Positions 8,775-16,425 of a stretch of DNA of 41,841 nucleotides are shown in pieces. The position numbers and the translations under genes were made by a program. The notes beneath the pieces were generated by a model. That model ran no database searches. It was given only the letters and a program-made list of their open reading frames with translations, and had not been told where the DNA came from. Source of the DNA: Alphaproteobacteria bacterium. GTDB lineage: Bacteria; Pseudomonadota; Alphaproteobacteria; Rhodobacterales; Rhodobacteraceae. Numbering within the stretch: the first letter of the stretch is position 1; each line of letters opens with the position of its first letter. The stretch spans positions 1 to 41,841 of the forward strand of contig JAADIJ010000135.1 in assembly GCA_013151335.1 (NCBI GenBank). The letters run 5' to 3'.

Positions 8775-8816
8775 AGCTTTTTACCCGTTGCGCCAGATAA
8801 AAAGCTTCAATAGTGT
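8775..8816 (+). promoter_or_regulatory. Inverted repeat and weak promoter before the complex-I-like operon
   Basis: A perfect 9-bp inverted repeat, AGCTTTTTA (8775-8783) and TAAAAAGCT (8798-8806), has a 14-bp centre. It overlaps a weak promoter candidate, TTGCGC (8788-8793), 17 bp, TAGTGT (8811-8816), which would start transcription about 40 bp before the nuoA-like ATG. The 208-bp divergent region also serves the permease on the other strand. The repeat is a candidate operator; no regulator gene lies next to it. Confidence 0.4.
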
Positions 8817-8863
8817 CTCCTAACTGGCCCGATCCAGCCACATTCACGATCAGAAAGAGCGCT

Positions 8864-9226
8864 ATGACCGCATTGGCCCAATACGCAATTTTACTGGGGC
8901 TGACCCTTGGCACCGTCGCGTTTGTGTACGCGGTCTACGCTTTGGCACGGGTGATTGGCCGAGTTCAGCCAGAGCCGGGCAAAGACGTTCCCGCGACCGC
9001 TGGCACCCTGTCGCGAGACCCGGTTTGGGTGCGCTATCACGCCAAATATTACGGCTATGCCCTGCTGTTTTTGGCCTTTGATATGGAGATGGCCTTCATG
9101 TATCCGTGGGCCGTGGTTTACCGCGAAGAGGGGCTGGTCGCCCTGTTGGATATGGGCGTTTTCCTCGCCATTTTGTTCCTTGGCCTCCTTTACGGGTGGA
9201 GCCAGGGCGCGCTGAGGCGACAGTGA
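8864..9226 (+). CDS. Complex I subunit A-like membrane protein
   Basis: This 120-residue protein has three hydrophobic helices, matching NuoA in length and topology. The second helix keeps the NuoA signature [20 protein letters not shown], including the acidic pair of FDxE. The loop before it has lost the usual YECG cysteine motif and reads [13 protein letters not shown] instead. In complex I this loop borders the quinone chamber, so its change fits a complex that no longer reduces quinone. The ATG at 8864 is preferred over an upstream in-frame codon at 8813 because the protein then begins at the first helix. The stop codon overlaps the next start (TGATG), indicating translational coupling. 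Confidence 0.85.
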   Translation: MTALAQYAILLGLTLGTVAFVYAVYALARVIGRVQPEPGKDVPATAGTLSRDPVWVRYHAKYYGYALLFLAFDMEMAFMYPWAVVYREEGLVALLDMGVFLAILFLGLLYGWSQGALRRQ

Positions 9227-11397
9227 TGATCGGCGCGCGCCAAGGGGCGCTGAGCGGTTTTCGTCGCCTGATTGCTGGGGCGATGGCCCGCGATCTCTGC
9301 GTGTTTGCTCTGCCCGGCATTGATGTTGCACGGGCTAGGGGAATTGATCTTCGCGCCGCTAATCTGCGCCTGACAATCACCCCTCGCCATGCCAGCGTTT
9401 TGCTGTTTCTCGGATCGTTGCCCAAAAGGTTGGAGGACGCCGCCGTGGTCGCCTACGCCCAGATGCCGCGCCCGCGCGCCATAGTTTTCCTTGGCGCGGG
9501 CGATCTGCCCGACGGGCTTCACGCAGATGTGATCGGCGAGCTGTCCCAAGCGGGTCTGATCAACGCGCTCGACGAGCTTACCAAGATTATCAGCGAGGGG
9601 GCTTTTGCCGCCCAAGTGCAGGAGTTCGACGCTCCGGCCCTGCAAACCCGCATCGAATATACCTGCCCGATGCACCCCGAAGTTGTCAGCGACCACGAAG
9701 GAAACTGCCCCAAATGCGGCATGAACCTCGTCCCTCGCGAAATCTCCGCCGGAACCGCTCACGCAGCCCACGCCACGCCAGAACAGGAGCCAGCCATGCC
9801 CCCCAAATCCCCCCCTCAGGCCACCGCCAACCACGACCACTCCAAACACACCAGCGCCGAGGCTACGGCCAAATACACCTGTCCGATGCATCCCGAAGTT
9901 GTCAGCGATGAACCCGGTTCCTGCCCCAAATGCGGCATGTTTCTGGAGGAGGTGAAGGGCGAGGCCGACCACGAAGGCCATGACCACCACCACGACCACT
10001 CCAAACACACCAGCGCCGAGGCTGCGGCCAAATACACCTGCCCGATGCATCCCGAAGTTGTCAGCGATGAGCCCGGTTCCTGCCCCAAATGCGGGATGTT
10101 TCTGGAGGAAGTGAAGGGCGAGGCCGAGCACGAAGGCCACGAGCACCACCACGACCACTCCAAACACGCCAGCGCCGAGACGGCGGCCAAATACACCTGC
10201 CCGATGCATCCCGAAGTTGTCAGCGATGAGCCCGGCTCCTGTCCGAAATGCGGTATGTTTCTGGAAGAGGTGAAGGGCGAGGCCAAGCACGAGGGACATG
10301 ACCATTCCGGTAACGACCACTCTGCCCACCAAGGCCACGACGCCCACGCTAGCGGCGCGAGCGCTGACGGGATCGAGCCTCAGTTTATGTCCATGATCGA
10401 GTTGACCGAAGGCCAGCCGGTCAGCCCGGATGGCTTGATAATGGAGTGGATCGACGTGCCGTTCGGCCCGTTCTTTCCCGGCCTACCCGGCGGCTTGGGC
10501 CTTGATATGTCGCTGGACGGCGACTCCGTGGCCAAGGTCAGCGCCCATAGTCTTGTCAGCGCGGGCGAACTGTTGGCCGAAGGTGCAACACCGCCCGAGA
10601 AATTCGTCGAGCGTCTGGCGGCCATGTCCCCGCTCAGCCCGGTCTCGTATCGCCAATTGGCCTGTCTGGCGCTGGAAAGTGCGGCAAAACAAGAGGTTGC
10701 CAGCAGCGACGCCACGGCGCGTGCTGCGGCTGTTGAGCGCGAGCGCATCGCCAGCCATCTCGGTTGGCTCGCAAATCTTGGCGCGCAAACCGGATTTGCG
10801 ATGCTGGAGCGTCGCGCCACCAATCTGGAGCTGACAATCCGCGACGCCAACATGGATCATATCGCGGCTCTGGACCCCGAAATAGCCTCGTTACTGGCGC
10901 GTTTGCGCAAATCTCACATGCTGCGCGACAAGCTGTCCGGCACCGGACATATCGATCATTGCTCGGCAACCAGCGGCCCAGTGGCGCGCGCTTCCGGCAA
11001 GGACGATGATGCGCGCAGCGATGATGCGACCTATATTGGCCTCGGTTTTGCGACCGTGACCGGCTCTGGCGGGGACGCCGCCGCGCGCTTGGAGCAGCGC
11101 TTGGCCGAGATCGAGCAAAGCTGCGAGTTGATCGCCAAGGCCGAACACCTGAGCCTGCCCGAACCAGCCAAAATCGGCGCCGCCTCAGGCGAGGGCGAAG
11201 CGGTGGTCGAGACCCCGCGCGGTGCTGCGCGCCTGACGCTGACCCTGACGGATGGCATGGTCACGGCGGCGGACATCGGCACCCCGACAGCCGCGCATTT
11301 CACCTTGATTGAGGCGATCACGCAGCATGCGGAAATCGCCGATGCCCTGATCGCGGTCGGCTCGCTTGACCTCAGCCCTTGGGAGATGCGTCCGTGA
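9226..11397 (+). CDS. NuoB-like / four heavy-metal-binding domains / NuoD-like fusion protein
   Basis: This is a 723-residue soluble fusion. Residues 1-130 align by eye with NuoB ([28 protein letters not shown]), but the Fe-S cysteines are gone: only C25 remains, the GSC motif has become GAGD, and the GCPP region is missing. Four metal-binding domains of the form [12 protein letters not shown]...CPKCGM follow, with first cysteines at C147, C219, C272 and C325, separated by His-rich linkers such as [10 protein letters not shown]. Residues 385-723 resemble NuoD ([53 protein letters not shown]), but the quinone-site histidines and the HRG motif are replaced. The TGATG overlap and GAGG at 9214 support the start. 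It probably docks on the membrane arm encoded downstream and binds Cu, Zn or another soft metal; both points are inference. Confidence 0.85.
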   Translation: MIGARQGALSGFRRLIAGAMARDLCVFALPGIDVARARGIDLRAANLRLTITPRHASVLLFLGSLPKRLEDAAVVAYAQMPRPRAIVFLGAGDLPDGLHADVIGELSQAGLINALDELTKIISEGAFAAQVQEFDAPALQTRIEYTCPMHPEVVSDHEGNCPKCGMNLVPREISAGTAHAAHATPEQEPAMPPKSPPQATANHDHSKHTSAEATAKYTCPMHPEVVSDEPGSCPKCGMFLEEVKGEADHEGHDHHHDHSKHTSAEAAAKYTCPMHPEVVSDEPGSCPKCGMFLEEVKGEAEHEGHEHHHDHSKHASAETAAKYTCPMHPEVVSDEPGSCPKCGMFLEEVKGEAKHEGHDHSGNDHSAHQGHDAHASGASADGIEPQFMSMIELTEGQPVSPDGLIMEWIDVPFGPFFPGLPGGLGLDMSLDGDSVAKVSAHSLVSAGELLAEGATPPEKFVERLAAMSPLSPVSYRQLACLALESAAKQEVASSDATARAAAVERERIASHLGWLANLGAQTGFAMLERRATNLELTIRDANMDHIAALDPEIASLLARLRKSHMLRDKLSGTGHIDHCSATSGPVARASGKDDDARSDDATYIGLGFATVTGSGGDAAARLEQRLAEIEQSCELIAKAEHLSLPEPAKIGAASGEGEAVVETPRGAARLTLTLTDGMVTAADIGTPTAAHFTLIEAITQHAEIADALIAVGSLDLSPWEMRP
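9841..10317 (+). repeat. Three tandem 159-bp repeats encoding metal-binding domains
   Basis: Three in-frame units of exactly 159 bp (9841-9999, 10000-10158, 10159-10317) each begin with TCCAAACAC and encode one 53-residue unit: His-rich linker, [31 protein letters not shown]. The units are nearly identical at DNA level, including synonymous positions. A fourth, more diverged domain lies upstream (about 9655-9735). High DNA identity indicates recent tandem duplication or ongoing gene conversion, so copy number may vary between strains. Confidence 0.95.
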
Positions 11398-12293
11398 CAA
11401 TTGCGATTGTCCTTTTGGCGGTGGTGGTCGGGGCTTATCTCGTCGCGGTGCTGGAGCGTTGGAGCGTGCATGGCCAGTTCAGCCTGAGCGGCCCTGCGGT
11501 TTCGGCGCTGGCACTATTGGGCCGCGAGTCGCTGTTGGCGCGCACCCCTGATCGGCTGTTTTTCGAGGCCGGACCGATCTTGTTGCTGGTCGCGGGCCTG
11601 CTTGGCGCGGCGGTTATCCCGCTGGCTCCGGGGCTGATTATTACCGATCTGGCCACGGGCGCGCTGTTTTTGAACGCCGCACTTGCCTATGTGCTGGTGG
11701 CGCTGATCATGGCGGGCTGGGGGCCGAACGGGGCTTATGGTCTGATTGGTGGCTGGCGGTTTTTGGGCCAGTTCATCGCCTATGCCATGCTGATCGTGAT
11801 GCCGATCACCGCCGTTGCCATGCGGGCAGAGTCGTTGATGAATACCCAGATTGTCCTCTCGCAAACCCAGCTTTGGAACATCGCCTATCAGCCGCTGGGT
11901 TTCGTTTTGTTCGTCGTCGCGGCGATGGGTCTGGCGTGGTTGCCGCCGCTTGATTTACCAAGCGCCCCCGGTGATCTCGCCGGAGGGGTCGAGGCCGAAT
12001 ATACCGGCGTTCGTCTCGGCATTTTGCGTCTGGCGCGCATGGTGATCATTCTGGTTATGGCCAGCGCGACCGTGACGTTTTACCTTGGCGGCTGGCTTGG
12101 CCCCGTTCTGCCCGCTTGGGCGTGGAGCGCGATCAAGACCCTGATCGTCGCCGCCCTGATGTTGTTCGGCGGTCGTTATGTGCCGCGCGTTCGCGAAGCC
12201 CGCTATCTGGCCATAAGCTGGAAGCTCGGCATTTCGTTGTCGCTGGCCAATATTTTGCTGGTCGGGGTGATCGCGCTGGTGGTGCCAATATGA
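11394..12293 (+). CDS. Complex I subunit H-like membrane protein
   Basis: This 299-residue protein has about eight helices like NuoH, the subunit joining the soluble and membrane arms. It keeps the first-helix LER motif (E21), the segment [18 protein letters not shown], the [15 protein letters not shown] segment (R123), and AEYTGVR (E202). Differences are telling. The acidic ISYE motif has become IAYA, and the acidic LPEAEGE loop has become LPSAPGD, so carboxylates near the quinone chamber and E-channel are partly lost. The start is GTG at 11394, overlapping the upstream stop as GTGA, with GGAG 8 bases before it; a TTG at 11379 is less likely. The stop overlaps the next start (ATGA). Confidence 0.85.
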   Translation: MTIAIVLLAVVVGAYLVAVLERWSVHGQFSLSGPAVSALALLGRESLLARTPDRLFFEAGPILLLVAGLLGAAVIPLAPGLIITDLATGALFLNAALAYVLVALIMAGWGPNGAYGLIGGWRFLGQFIAYAMLIVMPITAVAMRAESLMNTQIVLSQTQLWNIAYQPLGFVLFVVAAMGLAWLPPLDLPSAPGDLAGGVEAEYTGVRLGILRLARMVIILVMASATVTFYLGGWLGPVLPAWAWSAIKTLIVAALMLFGGRYVPRVREARYLAISWKLGISLSLANILLVGVIALVVPI

Positions 12294-12826
12294 CCCTTCA
12301 GGTGATCTTTCTGGCGTTTTTCGGCATCGCTGCCGTTTGGTTCGGCGTGGTGGTGTTTCGCACCCACTCCATGGTGCGTTCGGCGCTGGCATTGTTGTTC
12401 TCGCAAACGGCCATTGGTGCGATGTTTCTGGTAATGCAGGCCGAGTTTCTGGGCGTGTTGCAAATCATGATGATGGCTACCGAGATGAGCGTGATGGCGA
12501 TTTTCATGGTCATGTTCATGATGGACCCCGGCGGCATGGGCGCGATGGATATGACCCATCAAAAACGTTTGTCCTTGCGCGCCGGAGCGGTCGGTCTGGT
12601 GGCCGCACTGGCCGTTATCTGGCTGCCGGATTGGGGCCCGATTGCGGCCACGGTGCCGTCGGCTGGCGAGCAGATAAAGCTATTGGGGTTTGAGCTGCTT
12701 GGCCGCTCGATGTTCATATTTGAGTCCGCCGGTCTGACTATCCTCACAGCGATGGTCGCGGCAACCATGGTGGCCATCGCGCCTCAAAGCGAAACCGCAA
12801 ATAAAGGAGCGCGCGATGGAGCTTGA
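12290..12826 (+). CDS. Complex I subunit J-like membrane protein
   Basis: This is a 178-residue protein with five hydrophobic helices, as in NuoJ. The helix-3 region AEFLGVLQIMMMATEMSVMAIFMVMF corresponds to the NuoJ segment that usually contains a conserved tyrosine and glycines (YxGAxMVLF), the pi-bulge helix important for coupling. Here tyrosine and glycine are absent and an extra glutamate, E65, sits inside the helix. The ATG at 12290 overlaps the nuoH-like stop (ATGA), so I use it rather than the far longer open frame that starts at 12116. Its 3' end overlaps the next start by 11 bases. Confidence 0.85.
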   Translation: MTLQVIFLAFFGIAAVWFGVVVFRTHSMVRSALALLFSQTAIGAMFLVMQAEFLGVLQIMMMATEMSVMAIFMVMFMMDPGGMGAMDMTHQKRLSLRAGAVGLVAALAVIWLPDWGPIAATVPSAGEQIKLLGFELLGRSMFIFESAGLTILTAMVAATMVAIAPQSETANKGARDGA

Positions 12827-13127
12827 ACTTCTGGTCGCCCTGACCATCGCAGCCGCGCTTTTCGGCGTCGGGCTTTACGGCTCGCTCTCGCAAACCAACC
12901 TCGTGATGATCATCATGGGGGTCGAGCTGATCTTGGCCGCGGCCCTGATCAACATGGTCGCGTTCTGGCGCTATCTGCACCCTGACGTGATCGCCGCACA
13001 GATGTTCGTGCTGATCATCATGGCGGTGATGGCGGTCGAAATGGCCGTGGGCTTTGGTATCGCTATCGCAAGGTTCCGCTCGCGCGGTTCGGTCGAGATG
13101 GAAGAAGCACGCGAGTTGCGAGGATGA
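12816..13127 (+). CDS. Complex I subunit K-like membrane protein
   Basis: This 103-residue, three-helix protein matches NuoK (MrpC-like) in length and layout. The two membrane glutamates that carry protons in NuoK are both retained, E37 in IIMGVELIL and E75 in VMAVEMAVG. AAGGAG lies shortly before the ATG. It overlaps the preceding gene by 11 bases and the following one by 4 (ATGA), so it is translationally coupled inside the complex-I-like operon. The tail after the third helix (RSRGSVEMEEARELRG) is charged and somewhat longer than usual. Confidence 0.92.
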   Translation: MELELLVALTIAAALFGVGLYGSLSQTNLVMIIMGVELILAAALINMVAFWRYLHPDVIAAQMFVLIIMAVMAVEMAVGFGIAIARFRSRGSVEMEEARELRG

Positions 13128-14941
13128 GTTTCATAGCCCTGACATTACTCGCGCCCCTGCTGGCGGCGCTGTTGATCCTAAGCGTTCGCCGCATGGCCGG
13201 AGGCTTGGCCCTGCTTGGTATCGGCATCAGCTTGCTGGCCGCTCTGGCCTCGCTTGCCGGTGCGTTTGACGGGGCCACTTCGCAACTGATCATGCCGGGC
13301 TTGCCGAATATGCCGCTGATCCTGCGCGCCACTCCGCTGACAGCGATTTTCTCGGCGCTGGTGGCAACTGTGGCCAGTTTCGTGTTAGTCTACGCAGTTG
13401 GCTATATGGGCAAAGACCCTGAAAAGACACGGTTTTTTGGCACTATGTTGCTGTTTGTCACCGCGATGCAGGCGCTGGTTCTGGCCGGTGACTGGATCAC
13501 GCTGCTGGCCGCGTGGGAGCTGATCGGCTTTTCCAGCTACCTGCTGATCGGCTTTTGGTATCGCCGCGACGGGGTGGCGAGTGCGGCCACGCGTGCGTTC
13601 ATCTACACCCGTACCGCCGATCTCGGCCTTTATATCGGCATCTTCGTGCTGATCGGGGCGGCAGGAACCACCGAGATTTCGGTGACGCTCCAGACCACCG
13701 GAACAGCCGCGACCATCGCCGGAATTTTGCTGCTGATCGCCGCGATTGGCAAGTCGGCGCAGATGCCACTTTATGACTGGTTGCAGCGGGCCATGGCCGG
13801 TCCGACGCCGGTTTCGGCGCTGCTGCACTCCGCAACTCTGGTGGCGGCAGGTGCGATCCTGTTGATCCGCGTGGCCCCGATGTTGCCGGGAGAGGCCCTG
13901 TTCGTCGTCGGTCTCGTTGGCGGGATCACGGCGGTCATTACCGGCCTGATTGCGCTTGGCGAAACCGATCTTAAACGCATGTTGGCGGCTTCGACCTCCA
14001 GCCAATACGGCCTGATGCTGGTGGCGATTGGCGCAGGCGTACCCGTGGCAGCGCTCTTGCATCTGATTGCCCACGCAGCGATCAAAAGCTCGCTATTTCT
14101 TGGCGCGGGCGTGTTTCAACATGATCGCGGCGATACCGATCTGAAAAAGCTCGCCGGGGCAGGGCGCTCGCGCCCACGCATCTATTTCGGCTTTGTTGTG
14201 TCCGCACTGGCACTGGCAGGCATCCCGCCCTTGGCCGGTTTTTTCTCTAAAGATACCATAATCGCCGCCTCGCTGGCCTCATCAGGGGCCGCCTGGCTCG
14301 CCCCTCTCGCACTCGGCGGAACTGTGTTGACGGGGGCCTATATGGCGCGTGCTTTGCGCCTGCTCTGGGTGGGAAAAGCGCAGAAAACCGGCGATTCCGG
14401 CATGGTTTGGATGGGCAGCGGAATCGCGGTTCTGGTGCTGCTGGCCACGATATTGGGCGCGGGATTTCCCGCCGTCGAGCGCTTGCTTGATGCCGAGTTG
14501 CCGACCTCGTTGATGGCCGCAGGGCTTGGGCTGAGCGCGGCACTTAGCGGCCTTGCGCTGGGCTGGTTTGTTCCCGCCGCGCGCCTGCTTGGCCCGATCC
14601 GGGGCTGGGCTTTGCGCGGTTTTGCCATAGCTGGCGGCTTTGACGCGCTGGTTTTACGCCCGAGCATGGCCATCGCCGCGATTTGCGACCGGCTTGACCG
14701 CGCGATCTATAACGGCGTGCTGGCCATCGGGCGGCTCAACCTGTCGCTCGGCATTCTCAGCCGCAAAAGCGACGAGCAAGGCATCGACCGCGCCATCTTC
14801 GGCTTCGTCAATCGCACCATCGCCACCGGAGCGCGCGCACGTCTGTTGCAAAGCGGACTGATCCACAAAGAGCTTGCCCTGACCATCATCGGTGTCGGCA
14901 TAATCGTCGTCCTTCTGGTCGCCGTCCCGATGTATTTCTAA
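13124..14941 (+). CDS. Complex I subunit L-like antiporter-type membrane protein
   Basis: This 605-residue protein has the NuoL/MrpA antiporter-like core and a C-terminal extension. Pumping residues are kept: E132 in AAWELIGFSSYL, K210 in AAIGKSAQMP, the GPTPVSALLHSATLVAAG segment with H235, ETDLKRMLAAST, HAAIKSSLFLGAG, and GFFSKDT. The C-terminal third contains a long polar stretch and a final helix, as expected for the lateral helix that runs along the membrane arm. The start overlaps the nuoK-like stop (ATGA). Because it has neighbours A, H, J, K, M and N it is not a DabB or a Mrp subunit. It should conduct protons or sodium. Confidence 0.92.
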   Translation: MSFIALTLLAPLLAALLILSVRRMAGGLALLGIGISLLAALASLAGAFDGATSQLIMPGLPNMPLILRATPLTAIFSALVATVASFVLVYAVGYMGKDPEKTRFFGTMLLFVTAMQALVLAGDWITLLAAWELIGFSSYLLIGFWYRRDGVASAATRAFIYTRTADLGLYIGIFVLIGAAGTTEISVTLQTTGTAATIAGILLLIAAIGKSAQMPLYDWLQRAMAGPTPVSALLHSATLVAAGAILLIRVAPMLPGEALFVVGLVGGITAVITGLIALGETDLKRMLAASTSSQYGLMLVAIGAGVPVAALLHLIAHAAIKSSLFLGAGVFQHDRGDTDLKKLAGAGRSRPRIYFGFVVSALALAGIPPLAGFFSKDTIIAASLASSGAAWLAPLALGGTVLTGAYMARALRLLWVGKAQKTGDSGMVWMGSGIAVLVLLATILGAGFPAVERLLDAELPTSLMAAGLGLSAALSGLALGWFVPAARLLGPIRGWALRGFAIAGGFDALVLRPSMAIAAICDRLDRAIYNGVLAIGRLNLSLGILSRKSDEQGIDRAIFGFVNRTIATGARARLLQSGLIHKELALTIIGVGIIVVLLVAVPMYF

Positions 14942-14955
14942 GGAGAAGAAAACCC

Positions 14956-16425
14956 ATGCTTCCACTCTTATCCATCGCGGTTTTCCTTCCGCTTCTGGGC
15001 GCGCTGTTGTTGATGGTCCTGCCGGACAAATCGCGCCGTGTGGCACACACGATCTCTATCGGCTTCACCGGCCTGACCTTTCTTGTAACGCTGGCGATCT
15101 GGTCACGCGGGATCGTGCCGGGCGGTTTTGCGCAAGTAGAGGAGGTCTCGTGGATTCCCGCCGTAGGAGCCGCCTACCGCGTTGGCATCGACGGACTGAG
15201 CCTGCCGTTGATCCTTTTAACGTCGCTGTTATTCCTGCTCTCAAGCATCTATTCCGCCCGCGTTGACAAGCGCCCTGCCGTCTATGTGGTGTTGATGCTG
15301 ATGCTGGAGACGGCCTCGATTGGCACCTTCGCCGCCCTTGATGCCCTGCTGTTTTATGTCTTCTTCGAGGTGTCCCTCGTGTCGATGTATTTCATGATCG
15401 TCGGCTGGGGATATGAGGATCGCCAGCGCGCCGCCTTGATGTTCTTTCTCTACACACTGCTCGGCAGCTTGCCGTTACTCTTGGCCATTCTCGGCATGTT
15501 CCTTGCCAGCGACCCTTACACGTTTGACATGCGCGTCTGGATCGACAACCCGCCCCTGACCGGCATCGCCGCCATGCTGGCACTGATCGCCATGGTGTTC
15601 ACATTCGCGGTCAAAATCCCGTCCTTTCCGGTCCACACTTGGTTGCCCGCAGCCCATGTGCAAGCCCCCACCGTCGGCTCTGTCATCCTTGCTGGCGTGA
15701 TGCTGAAATTTGGCACTTACGGCCTGATCCGGTTCGCGCTGCAAATGACGCCAGAGGCGTTTCGAACGGCCGGTCTGGTGATCCTCGCCTTCGGGGTGTT
15801 CAGCGCCATTTACGGCGCGTTCGTGGCCTTGGCGCAGACTGATCTTAAAAAGCTGATCGCCTATACCTCGGTCAATCACATGGGCTATGTGGTGATCGCG
15901 GTTGCCGTGGCGGCCTTGTCTGTTGATCCCAAAATGCGCGCGATTGCGCTTGACGGGGCGACCTTGCAAATGATCAGCCACGGGCTGGTGACGGGGGCGT
16001 TATTCTTCCTTGTCGGCATGTTGCAAGACCGCGCCCACACCCGCGATATCGGCGCGTTTGGCGGCTTGCTCCAGAATGTGCCGCTGCTTGGTTGGAGCTT
16101 TATCATCGCCGCATTTGCCTCGCTCGGTCTGCCGGGGTTGGCGCATTTCCCGGCCGAGTTCCAGATTTTCCTCGCCACGCTCAACATCCAGCCTTGGGCG
16201 ATTATCGCCATTCTGGCCATCGTGGTTACGGCTGGATTATACCTGCGCGCCATTGCCAAAGTGTTCATGGGCGAGCCGGTGGAGAAGTGGGCGACCATGC
16301 CCGATCTTGATCGCCGCGAACTGGCCGTGATTATCCCGCTGACCCTGTTGATCATCCTCGTTGGCGTGGCCCCCTCGTGGTTGCTCGACATGATCCACAC
16401 GACCACCTCGACACTGAGTTTCTGA
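14956..16425 (+). CDS. Complex I subunit M-like antiporter-type membrane protein
   Basis: This 489-residue antiporter-like subunit has about fourteen helices. It keeps the helix-5 glutamate in YVFFEVSLVSMYF, the lysine helix FAVKIPSFPVHTWLPAAHVQAPT, and QTDLKKLIAYTSVNHMGYV, the NuoM signature set for proton transfer. Length is close to that of ordinary NuoM. An AAGGAGAAG ribosome site precedes the ATG by about 7 bases, a clear independent start after a 14-bp gap. The stop overlaps the next start (TGATG). Confidence 0.93.
   Translation: MLPLLSIAVFLPLLGALLLMVLPDKSRRVAHTISIGFTGLTFLVTLAIWSRGIVPGGFAQVEEVSWIPAVGAAYRVGIDGLSLPLILLTSLLFLLSSIYSARVDKRPAVYVVLMLMLETASIGTFAALDALLFYVFFEVSLVSMYFMIVGWGYEDRQRAALMFFLYTLLGSLPLLLAILGMFLASDPYTFDMRVWIDNPPLTGIAAMLALIAMVFTFAVKIPSFPVHTWLPAAHVQAPTVGSVILAGVMLKFGTYGLIRFALQMTPEAFRTAGLVILAFGVFSAIYGAFVALAQTDLKKLIAYTSVNHMGYVVIAVAVAALSVDPKMRAIALDGATLQMISHGLVTGALFFLVGMLQDRAHTRDIGAFGGLLQNVPLLGWSFIIAAFASLGLPGLAHFPAEFQIFLATLNIQPWAIIAILAIVVTAGLYLRAIAKVFMGEPVEKWATMPDLDRRELAVIIPLTLLIILVGVAPSWLLDMIHTTTSTLSF

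Noticed and set aside
8656-8913. N-terminal extension of the APC-like permease to 8913
   Set aside because: It would overlap the nuoA-like start on the other strand, and a GGAG-led ATG exists at 8655.
9841-10317. CRISPR-like or satellite repeat
   Set aside because: The units are 159 bp, in frame and coding, with no spacers.
9190-10347. Long minus-strand open frame opposite the metal-binding repeats
   Set aside because: It repeats only because the plus-strand units repeat, is unusually rich in Val/Gly/Phe, has no ribosome site, and the plus-strand frame has clear domains and coupled start and stop.
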